A stretch of DNA of 64,000 nt from DASXMT01 sp963812965 (GTDB lineage Bacteria > Actinomycetota > Acidimicrobiia > Acidimicrobiales > RAAP-2), in NCBI GenBank assembly GCA_963812965.1, contig CAWEXG010000012.1:124001-188000 (forward strand). Reading direction: 5' to 3'. Below the pieces are notes generated by a model. That model was given only the letters and a program-made list of their open reading frames with translations, was not told the DNA's origin and did not search any database. This document shows positions 17,800-25,848 of this stretch, piece by piece. A program made the position numbers and the translations under genes. Each line of letters starts with the position of its first letter. Position 1 is the first letter of the stretch.

Positions 17800-18106
17800 T
17801 CTACCCATCGACTGTTCGCTGATGACGCCCCTGATGGGAACAGTCGACATTGTATTGTCTCCGCGTGACCCGTCAGGATGTCCTGCGGGCGCTCGGGCCA
17901 ACATCCTCCATCCGGTGGTGAAAAGCCGGTAAGGACGAGAGACTACCCCGCCCAGGGCACTCCCTCAGAGCGGAAGGAGGCGGATTGGATGACCCGCACA
18001 ACCAGCAGCATCCGAAGGTGCCCCGGTTCACGTGTACCGACGACGACCCCTTTGTCGGGGCAGCTCGACCGGCAGACAGTCATCGACCTGTGAGCCGGTC
18101 CGGCGG

Positions 18107-18640
18107 GTGACCATTCGGTACGTCTACGTCGACGAGACGAAGCGGGCAGCGTACGTCGTGGCAGCGGTGACCGTGACCGATCCTGCTGCGGTGAGCAGAG
18201 TGATTCGGGGCCTGGTCCAGCCGGGCAACCGGCGCCTTCACATGGTCGACGAGCGGCCACGCCATCGGCCCGGCATCGTGGCTGCTGTGGTGTCCGCCGA
18301 AGTCGAGGTGAGTATCTATGACGCCGGACGGAGGTACCGCACCGACAGGGAGGCACGGTTCGCCTGTCTCGCTGCGCTGATCGAGGACCTAACCGGCACC
18401 GACGTCGACGACACGCAACTCGTGATCGAGCAAGACGACTCGCTCGTGCGGGCCGACCGCCAAGAGCTGTACCACCTCGTCCGCCGAACTGGGCTGGCTG
18501 ATCGGGTCGAGTACCAGCACCGGCGCGCTCACGAGGACCCATTGCTGGCAGTGCCCGACCTTGTGGCCTGGTGCTGGGTGCGCTCGGGCGACTGGCGTCG
18601 GCGGATCGCCCCTGTCGTGAAGCAGGTCCGGCAGGTCTGA
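18107..18640 (+). CDS. DUF3800-like protein (predicted RNase H fold)
   Basis: A 177-residue protein beginning 'TIRYVYVDETKRAAYVVAA', which matches the start of DUF3800-type proteins: a beta strand ending in an acidic Asp-Glu pair. It ends with the 'DPLLAVPDLVAWCWVRSGDWRRR' segment shared by many uncharacterised actinobacterial homologues. An RNase H-like fold has been proposed for DUF3800, but catalysis is not shown. The GTG at 18107 is taken as start because homology begins there; the frame is open to 18032. It is the only gene between att-like copies A and B. The role is unknown. Confidence 0.65.
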   Translation: MTIRYVYVDETKRAAYVVAAVTVTDPAAVSRVIRGLVQPGNRRLHMVDERPRHRPGIVAAVVSAEVEVSIYDAGRRYRTDREARFACLAALIEDLTGTDVDDTQLVIEQDDSLVRADRQELYHLVRRTGLADRVEYQHRRAHEDPLLAVPDLVAWCWVRSGDWRRRIAPVVKQVRQV

Positions 18641-18661
18641 GAGTCGTCCCGGAAAGCGCAA

Positions 18662-18700
18662 AGCCCGAGCGCCACGTCCATCCGGGACGGGTCTCGGGCT
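18662..18700 (+). terminator. Stem-loop after the DUF3800-like gene
   Basis: An 8-bp perfect stem AGCCCGAG/CTCGGGCT (18662-18669 with 18693-18700) has an inner CGTCC/GGACG pairing. It begins 22 nt after the stop codon. No U-tract follows, so it is a candidate non-canonical terminator or transcript-protecting hairpin. Confidence 0.5.
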
Positions 18701-18809
18701 CACTTCCCGCAGCTAGTGCCTTGGGCACTGACCACCATACCATCGGGCCCGGCTCCCCGGAAAGCGCTACGCGGCGTAGGACACCCTGCCCTGGTGACAA
18801 TGTTATGGA

Positions 18810-18845
18810 CACACGTTCGATTCGTGTCGGATCGTCGTCGTGGCG
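18810..18845 (+). repeat. att-like partial copy B'
   Basis: A short copy centred on GTGTCGG at 18824-18830. Its left arm (ACACACGTTCGATTC) matches the left arm of copy E at 29.45 kb (ACACACGTGCGATCC) with two differences, so the two share a different arm from copies A-C. It is followed by TCGTCGTCGTGG instead of the conserved tail. Confidence 0.45.
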
Positions 18846-19019
18846 ATAGCAGTCGTCCGACAACTAGCCCGCAGGCGTCGTGGTGCCGGGGATAGCCCGA
18901 GCCCCGATAACGCCGTACCTGTCCAACCGCATCTACTCCAACGGAGCCCTCGCCAATTGCGACCGCTCTAACGACGGAGGAGTACGGCTCAGCTCCACAT
19001 TGAGGGGTGTGGAGTTTGA

Positions 19020-19104
19020 GCGTGTCGGAGGATCGACTTGGACCCGAGGTCCACGCCCCGTCGTGGTGGAAATCCCCTGGTCGGAGCTGTGTCGCGTGGC
19101 ATGA
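19020..19104 (+). repeat. att-like copy B with conserved recombinase tail frame
   Basis: The core GTGTCGGAGG at 19022-19031 is followed by an arm that reads 'STWTRGPRPVVVEIPWSELCRVA' and a stop at 19104, 27 codons from the core GTC. Relative to copy C, four of the changed codons are synonymous third-base changes and the stop is preserved, a coding-type pattern. The surrounding 18641-19177 interval holds no complete gene. Confidence 0.75.
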
Positions 19105-19177
19105 CTTCAGCTACCTCCAATATATCAACCCCGGATATACTGGAGAAGAATCCATGTTCTACCCAGGAGGAGAGGTC

Positions 19178-19390
19178 GTGTCCAAAACGCTCATCGACAT
19201 CGACGAAGATCTGCTCGGACGAGCACGGGCCATCCTCGGTCCGCACGCCACGAAGAAGGACGCTGTCAACACCGCCTTGTCCAAGTTGGTGCGGCTACAC
19301 GACCAGCGGGAGACCATCGACTGGATTATCACCACGGATCCAGCGGCCGATCTCCGTGATCCCGAGGTCCGCGCCGCAGCGCGCCGGTGA
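19178..19390 (+). CDS. vapB: VapB-like antitoxin
   Basis: A 70-residue antitoxin starting 'SKTLIDIDEDLLGRARAILG', a short beta strand and helices of the ribbon-helix-helix VapB type that binds the operon promoter. The acidic C-terminus ('DPAADLRDPEVRAAARR') would wrap the toxin. The GTG at 19178 has a perfect AGGAGG seven bases upstream, which decides it over the earlier in-frame ATG at 19154. Its stop overlaps the toxin start (GTGA). It lies 73 nt after att-like copy B. Confidence 0.88.
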   Translation: MSKTLIDIDEDLLGRARAILGPHATKKDAVNTALSKLVRLHDQRETIDWIITTDPAADLRDPEVRAAARR

Positions 19391-19812
19391 GCCGCTATCT
19401 CGTTGACAACAGCGTCTTGCAGCGCCTGTCCCGTAGTCCTGCGGTGCAGACAGCTATCGGGGCCATCCTGGAAGCCGAGCACGATCTATGTTGCTGCGCG
19501 TTGACCTTGGATGAGTTCGCGTACAGCGCACGTTCTACCGCCGAACATGCCGAAGGCACGCACCGCCTGCGTACTTCGTTCCTTTACCTGTCCGCCTCAC
19601 CAGACACCGACCAGATCATCGTGGACATCCGGACCGCGCTCTGGCGGGCCGGCAAAGGTCGTGCCGCTGGTGTCATCGATGTCGCCATCGCCGCCGCCGC
19701 TGTCCATGCCGACGCCACAGTCCTGCACTACGACAGCGACTTCGATCACATCGCCGACGTCTACCCTCGCCTGATGACGCAATGGATCGTGCAACGCGGA
19801 TCCGTCGACTGA
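19387..19812 (+). CDS. vapC: VapC-like PIN-domain toxin ribonuclease
   Basis: A 141-residue PIN-domain protein, expected to be a Mg2+-dependent endoribonuclease that cleaves tRNA or rRNA when freed from VapB. Acidic active-site residues are visible: Asp7 in 'YLVDNS', Glu43 in 'LTLDEFAY', Asp98 in 'AGVIDVAIAAAA' and Asp116/Asp118 in 'HYDSDFDHIA'. The GTG start overlaps the vapB stop by four bases, which couples translation. The pair probably stabilises the module between att-like copies B and C. Confidence 0.92.
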   Translation: MSRYLVDNSVLQRLSRSPAVQTAIGAILEAEHDLCCCALTLDEFAYSARSTAEHAEGTHRLRTSFLYLSASPDTDQIIVDIRTALWRAGKGRAAGVIDVAIAAAAVHADATVLHYDSDFDHIADVYPRLMTQWIVQRGSVD

Positions 19813-19834
19813 TCGGCATGACAACGGTGGCGAC

Positions 19835-20989
19835 TTGCCCACCTCTCCAACGGCGACGTCGACAACGTCGGCGCACAGGCACGAGACGGTCCGTGTCGTG
19901 CCGCAAGCGTATGTGCCGGTGACGGAAGCCGGAACCAACCCGGACGAGGATGTTGCCCGTCCATTCACCGGCTCGGATACCGAGCTGGCTGCGGTGCGCA
20001 AGCAGGTCACGCACTTGCGAGCGGAGAACGCCCGACTTTTGCAGCTGTTGAAGCTGACGCCGCAGGAGGCTGGGCTGCCAGATCCCGTGCAATCGGGAAT
20101 CTTCGATGCAGCTCCGGGCTCTGTCCATGCGGGGTCTTCGCCTGCGATGAAGGTGGCATTCTTCCGGGCGCTTTTCGCTGCCCGCACCGACATCTATGCA
20201 CAACGGTGGGAGAACGTCCGCTCAGGCAAGTCCGGATGGATGCCGGCAGTACGTGGCCGGTGGCAGAAGGGCGTCCCCACCTCGGCACGGGAATACCTGC
20301 CATTGACCGACGATGTCGTGGCTGCGCATCTGTCTGGGGAGCTCGACCTCGGGCTCTACCCGATGCTCGACGGCGACCGATGTGTGTGGCTGGCCGCCGA
20401 TTTCGACGGTTCTGCTGCCATGCTCGATGCTCTGTCCTACCTGAAGGCCGCTCGCGCCGCCGGCGCACCCGCAGCCCTGGAGATATCCCGATCCGGTCTC
20501 GGGGCGCACGTGTGGTTGTTCTTTTCGGCGCCGGTTCCCGCTGCATCGGCGCGCACGGTGGGGTTCGGGCTACTGCGAGAGGCGATCGCACTGCGCGGGA
20601 AGATGGATCTGGCCAGCTACGACCGCCTGTTCCCATCCCAGGATGTCCTGCAGGTCGGCGGACTGGGGAATTTGATTGCGGCGCCGCTCCAGGGGCGATG
20701 TCGGCGCCGCAACGGGACGGTGTTCCTCGACTTGGCCACGCTCGAACCCCATGACGACCAATGGGCCTACCTATCGAGCGTCGCCCGACTCTCTCCACGC
20801 GAGGTCACCAGGCTGGCACAGCGGCTCGGCCATGTGACCGTCGGCTCCTCGGTGAGTCACCTACACACAGCCAGCTCGACACGCATCTCGGTTCAGTCCG
20901 CAGCCGTTATACATGCGCGGCTCGGTGCCATGATTACCGTCACGGGTGCGGACCTCTCCCCGCATTGTTGGCAACGCTCAAGCACGTAG
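19835..20989 (+). CDS. TOTE-type archaeo-eukaryotic primase domain (primase part of a split primase-helicase)
   Basis: The N-terminal part of a primase-helicase like those of TOTE conflict systems. A short coiled coil ('ELAAVRKQVTHLRAENARLLQLL') leads into a primase domain with 'FRALFAARTDIYAQRWENV', the metal-binding 'LAADFDGS' (DxD) and 'SRSGLGAHVWLFF' (sxH) motifs, and 'GGLGNLIAAPLQGRCRRRNG'. In homologues the helicase follows in the same chain. Here homology breaks at 'TGADLSP' (about 20962), after which this frame ends within ten codons while the helicase continues in the -1 frame. The true start is unsure: TTG 19835 is the first possibility and later GTGs exist. Confidence 0.8.
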   Translation: MPTSPTATSTTSAHRHETVRVVPQAYVPVTEAGTNPDEDVARPFTGSDTELAAVRKQVTHLRAENARLLQLLKLTPQEAGLPDPVQSGIFDAAPGSVHAGSSPAMKVAFFRALFAARTDIYAQRWENVRSGKSGWMPAVRGRWQKGVPTSAREYLPLTDDVVAAHLSGELDLGLYPMLDGDRCVWLAADFDGSAAMLDALSYLKAARAAGAPAALEISRSGLGAHVWLFFSAPVPAASARTVGFGLLREAIALRGKMDLASYDRLFPSQDVLQVGGLGNLIAAPLQGRCRRRNGTVFLDLATLEPHDDQWAYLSSVARLSPREVTRLAQRLGHVTVGSSVSHLHTASSTRISVQSAAVIHARLGAMITVTGADLSPHCWQRSST

Positions 20990-22335
20990 CCTCGATGGCC
21001 AATCCCATCTTCTACGAGCGCCAGCGCCGACGAGTCTCGACCTGGAACATTCCTCGCTTCCTTCGCAGCTATGACGAAACCATCACCGGTGACCTGATCT
21101 TGCCACGGGGGCTGCTCGACCGCCTGGGCGACCTGGTGGAGGAAGCTGGGAGTCGCTTGGAGCTCGATGACGAACGTAGTGACGGAGAGCCCCAAGATTT
21201 CGATCTCACCGCGGCCCTGTACTCGGATCAGCAAGAGGCGTTTGATGCATTGACTGCCCACGACATCGGTGTGCTGGTCGCTCCGCCCGGTGCCGGCAAG
21301 ACGGTCATCTCCTGCGCCCTGATAGCTGCCCACGGCGTCTCGACCCTGGTGTTGGTGGACCGAAAGACTCTCGCCGACCAGTGGCGAACCCAGATCCTCG
21401 ATCTACTCGGCGTCAAGGCCGGCCAGCGTGGAGGTGGACGTACGAAGACTCGAGGCATCATCGACATCGCCACCTTCCAGACGCTGTCCCGCCGCGAGGA
21501 CGCCACCGCGCTGACCTCCGGTTACGGGATGGTCGTCGTCGACGAGTGCCATCACGTCCCCGCCGCAGCGTTCGAGCACGTGGTACGTCAGATACCCGCA
21601 CGCCGGTGGCTCGGCCTGACGGCGACGCCCTATCGACGCGACCAACTCGACGAGCTCATCGCCCTCCAGCTCGGCCCGGTCCGCCATACAGTGCGTCGAT
21701 CACCCTCGGGCACCCTCTCTATCCAATCCTCGCCGACCGCAGCACCCGAGCCCATCCTGCACGTGCACCCGACATCGTTCCGCTACACGGGTGACGTTGA
21801 CCCCTCCGTACCCGGTGGCATCGCTGCCGTCTACCGGGACCTAACTGACGACCCCATGCGCAATCGGCAAATCGTCGATGACGTCGTTTCCGCCCGGAGC
21901 CGGAGACGGCACTGCCTCGTGTTGACCCAGTGGACCAAGCACGTCGAGCTGCTCGCCTCCATGCTCAGGGAGCAAGGATGCGATCCAGTGATCCTGCGTG
22001 GGGGGATGGGGGCGAAGGCCCGAGCTGCCGCCCTTGCCCGTCTCGACGTCTCACCCGGCGAAGCGCCCCTCCTGGTCGTCGCCACCGGCCCCTATATCGG
22101 GGAAGGCTTCGACTGTCCGCAGCTGGACACTCTATTCCTGGCCGCACCGATTGCTTTTAGAGGACGCCTCGTGCAGTATGCCGGGCGTATCCTTCGGCCC
22201 CATCCACGGAAGGACACTGCCGAAGTCCACGACTATCACGATGTCGCCACCGGAGTCCTTGCCTCATCGTTGGCCAAACGCGCGCCTGGCTATGTCGGTC
22301 TCGGCTTCCCCGACCCGCGGCATCTCGGGTCTTGA
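20962..22335 (+). CDS. TOTE-type SF2 helicase domain (helicase part of a split primase-helicase)
   Basis: Superfamily 2 helicase, the continuation of the primase in another frame. It begins with 'ALLATLKHVASM' and 'PIFYERQRRRVSTWNIPRFLRSYDE', the normal linker of primase-helicase proteins. Motifs are Walker A 'APPGAGKTV', DEAH-type box 'VVDECHHV', 'LGLTATPYR' (motif III), and the C-terminal 'VVATGPYIGEGFDCPQLD' and 'QYAGRILRPHP' (motif VI). A separate start at ATG 20995 is possible. A one-base deletion in CTCCCCGCA or a -1 frameshift would join it to the primase into a protein of about 830 residues. It is likely anti-invader machinery. Confidence 0.82.
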   Translation, partial: ALLATLKHVASMANPIFYERQRRRVSTWNIPRFLRSYDETITGDLILPRGLLDRLGDLVEEAGSRLELDDERSDGEPQDFDLTAALYSDQQEAFDALTAHDIGVLVAPPGAGKTVISCALIAAHGVSTLVLVDRKTLADQWRTQILDLLGVKAGQRGGGRTKTRGIIDIATFQTLSRREDATALTSGYGMVVVDECHHVPAAAFEHVVRQIPARRWLGLTATPYRRDQLDELIALQLGPVRHTVRRSPSGTLSIQSSPTAAPEPILHVHPTSFRYTGDVDPSVPGGIAAVYRDLTDDPMRNRQIVDDVVSARSRRRHCLVLTQWTKHVELLASMLREQGCDPVILRGGMGAKARAAALARLDVSPGEAPLLVVATGPYIGEGFDCPQLDTLFLAAPIAFRGRLVQYAGRILRPHPRKDTAEVHDYHDVATGVLASSLAKRAPGYVGLGFPDPRHLGS

Positions 22336-22541
22336 GGTGACGGTCGCTGTCGCAAATACTCCCCTCCTGTACCCTTGATCGCATGAAAGGCAGGTTTGTC
22401 CCCCACTTCCTCGTTGGGTGAACGCCTCGCGGAACGCCGAGCAACGGTCTTGGCCACTGCGACACGCGTCGAACGGGTGGGTTTTCGGAAGCCTGGCCCG
22501 GGGGAGGATACTGAACCGTCCTATTTCACCAGGATTTTTAC

Positions 22542-22626
22542 TGGTGTCGGAGGACCGACATGGACCCGAGGTCCACGCTCCGTCGTGGTGGAAAGTCCCT
22601 GGTCAGAGCTTTGTCAGGTGGCGTAA
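22542..22626 (+). repeat. att-like copy C with conserved recombinase tail frame
   Basis: Core TGGTGTCGGAGG (22542-22553) is identical to the tRNA 3' end including CCA. The arm reads 'PTWTRGPRSVVVESPWSELCQVA' and a stop at 22626, again 27 codons from the core GTC. Three dyads follow one another: TGTCGG/CCGACA, TGGACC/GGTCCA and CCACG/CGTGG. The rest of the gene-free interval 22336-22719 shows nothing else recognisable. Confidence 0.8.
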
Positions 22627-22719
22627 CTACCTCTGAATCGAACATCTCCTGCCGGGGCTCCGATAACCCAGCCGACCTTGCCGAACGCTCCAGTGGCGTT
22701 CGGTGGCAAACTGGTGGTC

Positions 22720-22917
22720 ATGAGCGTCGGCGAGGAACTATTGGAGCAGCGCCGCCAGCGTCGGCGGGCCGGTGATCCTCGCCTGTCCCCCGAAGGGCGG
22801 GAGATTCTACGTCGCCTGGTCAGCGGAGACCTGGCCGCCGAGTTCCAGGCCGCTCTGGACGCAGTGAGCGAGGCCGACCCGCTGCTCGGCGCTGACGAAG
22901 CCGACCCTCACAACTGA
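22720..22917 (+). CDS. Probable antitoxin of a PIN-type pair
   Basis: A 65-residue, highly charged protein ('GEELLEQRRQRRRAG...') with an acidic C-terminus ('DPLLGADEADPHN'), as expected for a toxin-binding tail. It lies 18 nt before the broken toxin gene. The family is not one I can name, but the pairing with the downstream gene is frequent in actinobacteria. The ATG at 22720 is the first good start. It sits alone with its toxin between att-like copies C and D. Confidence 0.6.
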   Translation: MSVGEELLEQRRQRRRAGDPRLSPEGREILRRLVSGDLAAEFQAALDAVSEADPLLGADEADPHN

Positions 22918-22935
22918 CTCGGCCGGGCTCGACAG

Positions 22936-23359
22936 ATGATCGTCATCGACGAATACATTGCGGTCCGCGTCGTCCTGGCCGACTGGCCCCCGGAACTGCC
23001 TGACGACGAGCTGGCACTACCAGCGAGCCGACATTGGCGTCTTCTCCAGGCCCTCCACGCCCCTAAAGGCGGCCAGCTCTCTCGAAATTCTCTCGTTCCT
23101 GCCCGAATCGGACCGGGCGATCGTTCGGCACCCCCACCCTGAGGTCTTTCAGGTGCTCGATTCCCGCCCCCTTCTTGACGACGCAGCAGCCATCGCCGCG
23201 CGCTACCGCCGGACCGGACTACTGATCGCGGAAACCTTGGCCGCCGGTCTCGCCTTCGGGAGGCAATTGTGGTTCGGCACCCCCGCCAACATAGGTCGAG
23301 TAGTCGAGCAGGCTGCCGGCGAGCTTGGCATCACCATCCACGTCGCCGATCAGCGTTGA
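22936..23359 (+). pseudogene. Frameshifted toxin gene (probable PIN-like)
   Basis: The N-terminus 'MIVIDEYIAVRVVLADWP' has the beta-strand plus Asp start of PIN-like toxins and reads to 'ALHAPKGGQLS'. The remainder ('EILSFLPESDRAIVRHPHPEV', 'AAAIAARYRRTGLLIAETLAAGLAFGRQLWFGT') is in the +1 frame to a stop at 23359. Removing the single C at 23083 restores one chain of about 140 residues without a gap. The gene is therefore either recently inactivated or affected by a sequence error. If inactive, the antitoxin has nothing left to neutralise. Confidence 0.7.
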
Positions 23360-23408
23360 GTGCCAGCCACAGACCGAAGCACGACCGTTCGACGCGTGCG
23401 TTTTTGAA

Positions 23409-23480
23409 CATGTCGGAGGGGGACACGAAACTTTGCTCCACGCCCTGTCGTGATGGAAATCGGGGCGGTTCAGAGGCAGA
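23409..23480 (+). repeat. att-like copy D (diverged)
   Basis: TGTCGGAGG (23411-23419) is followed by a diverged arm that still aligns with copy B over CTCCACGCC-TGTCGTG-TGGAAAT. The reading frame of the tail is no longer intact, so this is an older relic. It immediately precedes the Shango-type operon. Confidence 0.6.
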
Positions 23481-23565
23481 ATGTGGCACCACTAGGCCGG
23501 AGGGACTGAGGGTGCACCCACGTGTGTCGAAGTGGCTGGCCTCTGCGGCCGGCCGGAGATCTACG

Positions 23566-25848
23566 ATGACGGTTGTTCCGCCCGCTGACCACGACTCCGG
23601 TTGGGAGTACCTCTACTTCGCTTCCGAGCTGGCCCGCGGGCTCGAGGCCCACCAGAGCGCCTACGCCGAGTACCAGTCCCAGCTTGTTCGGCCATTCAGC
23701 ATCCCTGTGCCGAACCCCACTGCGTACATCCGCACATTGACCGACGAAATATCCAAGAAGGTCAAACGGGCCGACCAACTTCTCAACCCGAAGGTTCTCG
23801 AGCGAGCATTCGGGCCACCCGGCCAGGCCGGAGACGAAGCGGCTATCCGGGCCGTCGCCACCCAACTGAGTGACGTCTATGCGGAGATGATCTCGTGGGG
23901 AATGAAAGTCAGAGGAGCAGCGGTGGAGGATCGGTGGCGTCCCACCTTCATGGCTCTGGCAAAGTACGTGAGCCTGCCGCTGCATCAATTTCAGGGCTTC
24001 TCGGCGACCCTGTCCGCCAACTTCGCACGCGTTGTCGGAGACATCCGTGCCGGCCGGCCCCCCGGCCCCCCCCTCGAGATCACACTTTGTATCTCGATCG
24101 ACCCAACCGCATCTGAGGAGTTCCGCTCAGCGCTCGACACGCTCAAAAGCGGCCGTGTACCGCATCCAAAACCCACAGCACCCATACCCAAGAGCCCAAC
24201 GCTCCAGACGAGCAAGCCCGAGGCGTCTCAGCCTACGGCACTTACCTCACAAGTAGGTCAGCCGGTGACTGGCGTAAAGGTCATGCCGCTAGTTCGGGTC
24301 GAGGGCGGGGGGAAATCCTTCACAATCAGAAGTGGTCCACGGAAGCCCAGGGTCGACCCCATGGGGAAAACGAGGTGGTATCCCCCAGGGAATAGTGCGT
24401 CTGTAGTTGGAGTGTCGATCCCTGATGGGATGGTCTACATCGGGTCGAAAGTGTCCGTGGACGGGTACTACGGTAGCGCCGCAGGAATAATCGATGAGAC
24501 GCTCGAGGTCGCGTTCGGCCCAGCGCCTGGTTCTGAACCGGACATCGGCTATTGGCCCAACTACAGGCGGCTCACTCCATACCAGCGAGGCGGCTACCTC
24601 ACATGGCTCATAGAGGGCCGGAGCGCTCCGCTCGACCAGCTGACGTATCCCTTTCTTTTCTTCTATGGCCTGGAGCGCCGGGTGCTGTCCGACCTCGACG
24701 TGCGCATCGGCCATGAGGAGCTCATCTCAATCTTCCACGAGCTCCGGAGGCTTGCCAGTATCTACGGAAATGACAGAGCGTTTAGTGCCTACACGTCGTC
24801 GCTGTGCGACTTCATCACCGTAATCCTTATCGCCCAGGGAATTGAAGCACCGGGGCCCTGGGGTAGAGACCGGCGGTGGGGGCAATCTACCGAGGTTTTG
24901 ATTGAAGCGGCTGTCGCAGCTAAGCGAGGGCTCCCTCTCCCGGGAGCGTTCGCCCTCGCTCTGGTCCGGTCCCACCCGAGTGCTCGACTCCGCACCCCAG
25001 CAAGGCGATGCCGCACGGAGTTCGACGAGCTCTTCCTAATCCATTACCAGGAACAGTACGGCGCCGGCATCGTGATCTCGGACCCAGAGGCCGGACCACT
25101 CACACTCAGTCACCACACTGGGGGAAGAAATGTGCCGCTTCGATCGTTTATCTTCCATCACTCGGCTCTCGGTGACGCTGCTTTCGGAGAAGGGATGCCC
25201 GTCGAGCTGGAAATTGCTAAGCGGAAGCAGTGGGGACTGATTTCCGAGATCGTGCTCGAAGATCTCCCTGCCGCGCTCGTGGATGATCACCTTCCTCCTG
25301 GGCTCGCCGAGCTGGCCGCGGAGTGCCAGGACGCTCTTGCCAAGTACAGCCGTCATCTAGCCAGCAAAGGTGCGTCCCCGGACTCCGAGAAGGCAAAGAG
25401 TCTCCTCCCACCTGAACTTCAGCGAAGCAGGCGCGGGCCTGTCACGGCCCAAGTTGACCTGGAGATCGTTGCCGGGCTCTTGGCCTCCGACGAGGTGACC
25501 GCCCTCCTCGCCGAGCGTCTCGCAGACACCGACGAGGAGACCGGACGAGCCACGCCTGCCGTCATGGGCACCTCTATCACCTCGGCAGACCCAACTCCAT
25601 CGCCCAACGATGATGGAAACCTGGACGCGGCGCACCGGGAGCTGGCGCAACGGCTCGCCGAGCGAACCCTCTGGTCGAAAGAGGAGGCGTCACAGATTGC
25701 CAGTACCTTGGGGTTCCCATTCTTCGACTCTGCAGTGGCGCGTATCAACGAGGCAGCGCTCGACACCACTGGCGCACTCTTCGTGACCGGAGATGACCCG
25801 ATGGAAGTGGACCACGAGACTTATAAGGAGATGACCGTTGACAGGTGA
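23566..25848 (+). CDS. sngA: Shango defence protein SngA (TerB-N/TerB-C domains)
   Basis: A 760-residue protein with a TerB-N-like domain in the middle ('DPMGKTRWYPPGNSASVVG' to 'LTPYQRGGYLTWLIEGRSAP' and 'FFFYGLERRVL') and a TerB-C-like C-terminus ('AERTLWSKEEASQIASTLGF', ending in a small 'GALFVTGDDPMEVD' segment). Residues 1-250 are helical with no recognised domain. Together with the two following genes it forms the TerB + ATPase + helicase arrangement of the three-gene Shango anti-phage system. The ATG at 23566 is chosen; GTG 23524 is an alternative. It overlaps sngB by 11 nt. How TerB domains contribute is not known. Confidence 0.82.
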   Translation: MTVVPPADHDSGWEYLYFASELARGLEAHQSAYAEYQSQLVRPFSIPVPNPTAYIRTLTDEISKKVKRADQLLNPKVLERAFGPPGQAGDEAAIRAVATQLSDVYAEMISWGMKVRGAAVEDRWRPTFMALAKYVSLPLHQFQGFSATLSANFARVVGDIRAGRPPGPPLEITLCISIDPTASEEFRSALDTLKSGRVPHPKPTAPIPKSPTLQTSKPEASQPTALTSQVGQPVTGVKVMPLVRVEGGGKSFTIRSGPRKPRVDPMGKTRWYPPGNSASVVGVSIPDGMVYIGSKVSVDGYYGSAAGIIDETLEVAFGPAPGSEPDIGYWPNYRRLTPYQRGGYLTWLIEGRSAPLDQLTYPFLFFYGLERRVLSDLDVRIGHEELISIFHELRRLASIYGNDRAFSAYTSSLCDFITVILIAQGIEAPGPWGRDRRWGQSTEVLIEAAVAAKRGLPLPGAFALALVRSHPSARLRTPARRCRTEFDELFLIHYQEQYGAGIVISDPEAGPLTLSHHTGGRNVPLRSFIFHHSALGDAAFGEGMPVELEIAKRKQWGLISEIVLEDLPAALVDDHLPPGLAELAAECQDALAKYSRHLASKGASPDSEKAKSLLPPELQRSRRGPVTAQVDLEIVAGLLASDEVTALLAERLADTDEETGRATPAVMGTSITSADPTPSPNDDGNLDAAHRELAQRLAERTLWSKEEASQIASTLGFPFFDSAVARINEAALDTTGALFVTGDDPMEVDHETYKEMTVDR

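Noticed and set aside
18880..19104. 74-codon frame ending in copy B, and the similar 76-codon frame 22396-22626 ending in copy C
   Set aside because: The shared ends are the conserved recombinase tail of the att-like repeats; the upstream parts are unrelated to each other and are not convincing genes.
22542..22626. Insertion-sequence ends or a small non-coding RNA as explanation for the hairpins in copy C
   Set aside because: No transposase is associated, copies are all in one orientation and the reading frame is conserved, which fits a recombinase 3' end better.
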